Shown here in pieces: positions 62,479 through 64,000 of a stretch of 64,000 nucleotides of DNA. The stretch is from Bacillus sp. DTU_2020_1000418_1_SI_GHA_SEK_038 (lineage in GTDB: Bacteria; Bacillota; Bacilli; Bacillales; Cytobacillaceae). Numbering within the stretch: position 1 is the first letter of the stretch; each line of letters opens with the position of its first letter. A program made the position numbers and the translations under genes. The stretch lies in assembly GCF_032341175.1 (NCBI RefSeq), contig NZ_CP135435.1, positions 1,364,001 to 1,428,000 on the forward strand, in the 5' to 3' direction. The notes below the pieces were generated by a model, which worked only from the letters and a program-made list of their open reading frames with translations, did not search any database and had not been told where the DNA came from.

Positions 62479-62664
62479 TTATTGGGCTGTATATGGCGGA
62501 TCCTCTTCAAAAAGATCTCTTGCTTCCTCAATATTAGTTGTTTCTTCTCTCATATGTACTGATCCGCCCGACATTCCTTCATTGATCATTCGGTCAATGT
62601 CTAAATAAACTTTGTCTCTTCCTTCATTATGAGAATCGTCTTTTACATTTTTTTTATCAGGCAT
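62479..62664 (-). CDS. 61-residue acidic hypothetical protein
   Basis: Starts MPDKKNVKDDSHNEGRDKVY; AAGGAGG is 9 bases upstream of this ATG, so the longer frame to 62733 is rejected. It contains YLDIDRMINEGMSGGSVHMR and ends EEARDLFEEDPPYTAQ. Small, hydrophilic, no cysteines. Its style fits small Bacillus sporulation or coat-associated proteins, but no name is assigned. Confidence 0.65.
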   Translation of the reverse strand: MPDKKNVKDDSHNEGRDKVYLDIDRMINEGMSGGSVHMREETTNIEEARDLFEEDPPYTAQ

Positions 62665-62729
62665 GGCAGTTTGCCTCCTTTGCATATGATAAGACTTATC
62701 ATTCCAAAGAAGTTTAGAAAACATACTAA

Positions 62730-62942
62730 TCACTGATCATAAACATGGAAAAGCATTAATTCATGAATTTGTTCCATTAATTTTATCTCATCTTCTCCAT
62801 TTGGTGTGATTGAGGTCCATTCAATTTTACCATTTTGATGATAAATCCCATTAAATTTCTGCTTGTTAAAATAAAAGGAAAATTTCCATCCAGGCAATTG
62901 TTTGTTTTCGTATAAAGGCTTGTATTGAAAATGCGTTAACAT
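62730..62942 (-). CDS. yheE: YheE-like protein (DUF5342)
   Basis: 70 residues, MLTHFQYKPLYENKQLPGWK then FSFYFNKQKFNGIYHQNGKI. Size and sequence style match B. subtilis YheE, which neighbours the yheC/yheD coat-associated genes, one of which lies just upstream here. AAGGGGGCGG before the ATG. Function unknown. Confidence 0.75.
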   Translation of the reverse strand: MLTHFQYKPLYENKQLPGWKFSFYFNKQKFNGIYHQNGKIEWTSITPNGEDEIKLMEQIHELMLFHVYDQ

Positions 62943-63089
62943 ATCACCGCCCCCTTTGTTTTCATCTTACACCTTTTTCTCAAACAACCCAATAAAATAA
63001 TTCACATGACATGAAAAACCAGTGTAATTCCTTCAATTGGAGGGAAGAAGAAGTATGTACAATTATTAATTGAAAAAGGAGTTGCTTAA

Positions 63090-63215
63090 ATGAATAGAAA
63101 TAAATGGGCTTTAACCACTTTAGCTTTTGGCGCAGCATACTTATTAAGGAATGATAAATCCCGCCAAAAGTTAAAGGAACAGTTCCGCTCGTTTGCCGGA
63201 CCAACTAAGAGATAA
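63090..63215 (+). CDS. 41-residue basic hypothetical protein
   Basis: MNRNKWALTTLAFGAAYLLR then NDKSRQKLKEQFRSFAGPTK. A weak N-terminal hydrophobic helix is followed by a basic tail. AAGGAG 9 bases before the ATG. Similar short proteins occur beside yheE in Bacillaceae, but no function is known. Confidence 0.65.
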   Translation: MNRNKWALTTLAFGAAYLLRNDKSRQKLKEQFRSFAGPTKR

Positions 63216-63222
63216 GTAATAG

Positions 63223-63259
63223 CAGTCCACATAGGGATCCGTATAATGTGGACTGCTGA
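63223..63259. terminator. bidirectional terminator-like hairpin
   Basis: AGCAGTCCACAT-agggatccgtat-AATGTGGACTGCT, between convergent genes. Confidence 0.75.
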
Positions 63260-63260
63260 A

Positions 63261-64000
63261 TTAAAATCCTGCTAAATCAAGAAATAAACAGGTCAAGGTT
63301 TGCAATCGTTTCCTTTCAATTTCCTGTTCATCAAACCGCATTGGCTTAGAATTAATTTCGTATACCACATACCGGCCGTCTGCAGAAATTCCTGCATCAA
63401 TTGAAAATTCGCCAAAAAAACCGATTTCCTTTGATAATAGCTTTCCTGCACGCTGGGAGACTTCTGTAATAAACTGATCATGTTCTTTTGATTGCAATTG
63501 TTTATAGGGCAGAATAATCCCGCCTTTTGGAACGTGGGTTGTAACATTTTGTTCTCTCGATTGCCGGATGCCTACGCCCGTTACTTTATATTGATTATTT
63601 ACATAATGGACCAGAATCCGAAAGTCAAACCGTTTTCCATTATACAACAATGGCTCGACAGCATTTTGGGCGATATAAGACTTTTTTAAGAGAACCGAGT
63701 TCCAATTCATCCAAAATGTATGAAAATCTTCATACTGAAGCAATTCCTCATGCCCTAGCAAATTAATGGTAGAATCCTTATTTAATGAAGCAAGATAAAT
63801 GCCCTTTCCTTTTGAACCTAATGATGGCTTTAAATATAATTGATTGTGCTTTTTAAAAAAGTTCTCTAATGGTAATTTTTCATGGATTTTAATTGTTTCA
63901 GGCATTAACTTTTGGAAATAGGGATCCTCGGAAAAAACTTGATAAAATTCATGTTTATCAAGAAAACATGTATTGAAAAAGGGAATGTTCTTGCTCTTGA
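63261..64000 (-). CDS. YheC/YheD-family ATP-grasp protein, partial
   Basis: The gene runs off the right edge; 246 C-terminal codons are visible, and the frame continues upstream of ATG 63905 (IPFFNTCFLDKHEFYQVFSE), so that ATG is not the start. ATP-grasp motifs are LYLKPSLGSKGKGIYLA, KRFDFRILVHYVNN and FGEFSIDAGISADGRYVVYE with final EINSKPMRFDEQ. Endospore coat-associated YheC/YheD family; a ligase activity is predicted but its substrate is unknown. Downstream neighbours yheE and a small protein match the family context. Confidence 0.85.
   Translation of the reverse strand, partial: KSKNIPFFNTCFLDKHEFYQVFSEDPYFQKLMPETIKIHEKLPLENFFKKHNQLYLKPSLGSKGKGIYLASLNKDSTINLLGHEELLQYEDFHTFWMNWNSVLLKKSYIAQNAVEPLLYNGKRFDFRILVHYVNNQYKVTGVGIRQSREQNVTTHVPKGGIILPYKQLQSKEHDQFITEVSQRAGKLLSKEIGFFGEFSIDAGISADGRYVVYEINSKPMRFDEQEIERKRLQTLTCLFLDLAGF

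Overview
The window is a low-GC Firmicutes chromosome segment, most likely from a soil-type endospore-forming Bacillaceae species related to Bacillus/Cytobacillus/Mesobacillus. Ribosome-binding sites are strong (AGGAGG-type) and GTG/TTG starts are frequent. Spore genes are present (prkA, yhbH, spoVR, an alpha/beta SASP, a YheC/D-like coat-associated protein). Gene order closely follows the B. subtilis yhbA-yhdB stretch: queG, yhbB, trmL, prkA, yhbH, tcyP(yhcL), yhcT, yhcU, pgcA, yhcY-yhcZ, azr(yhdA), yhdB, with yhdQ/yhdP-type genes further on. No phage, insertion sequence with transposase, rRNA gene, standard tRNA gene or CRISPR array was seen.

Layout. 0-8.6 kb: queuosine and tRNA-modification genes, a YhbB-like amidase, a nitroreductase, then the sporulation pair prkA (with a sigma-E type promoter) and yhbH, separated by a MITE-like repeat and a second structured element. 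8.6-14.5 kb: a complete oligopeptide/dipeptide ABC transporter with a divergent lipoprotein binding protein. 14.5-20.8 kb: metallo-hydrolase, Nudix hydrolase, proC, the cystine transporter tcyP, and an unusual dihydroorotate-dehydrogenase-like protein fused to a multi-pass membrane domain. 21-25 kb: an OmpR-type two-component system with an FG-GAP lipoprotein. 25-35 kb: phosphate transport (pit/DUF47), a small stress membrane protein, YhcT/YhcU, a DsbB/thioredoxin thiol pair, phosphoglucomutase, the YhcYZ two-component system with a cysteine-rich GAF sensor, azoreductase and yhdB.

35-47 kb: a second OmpR-type system followed by two PepSY proteins (one with an extreme poly-Asp tail), spoVR, a YitT-type membrane protein, a CheY with a partner combining MshEN-like repeats and a possible CheX-like domain, and a third OmpR-type system. 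47-53 kb: metal handling, with two paralogous CNNM/CorC proteins whose leaders share a hairpin, a MerR regulator lacking a normal start codon, and a cadC-cadA cadmium-efflux unit with a clear CadC operator and an in-frame TGA in the first metal-binding motif of CadA. 53-58 kb: an acetyltransferase, an orphan histidine kinase, an HTH regulator and a class A PBP. 58-60 kb: a sigY-yxlCDE operon behind a textbook sigma-Y promoter and ending in a YbjQ-family gene. 60-64 kb: fumC, an alpha/beta SASP whose sigma-G leader contains a compact tRNA-like cloverleaf ending in CCA, and small spore-related and hypothetical genes.

The most unusual signals are the cloverleaf in the SASP leader, the TGA at the first Cys of the CadA CxxC motif, the duplicated AHDR membrane domain fused to a degenerate DHODH fold, the leader hairpin shared by the two CNNM genes, and a sigma-B type promoter that appears to drive a short terminated RNA. 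Several start codons were moved downstream of the longest ORF because the ribosome-binding site, promoter or homologue supports it.
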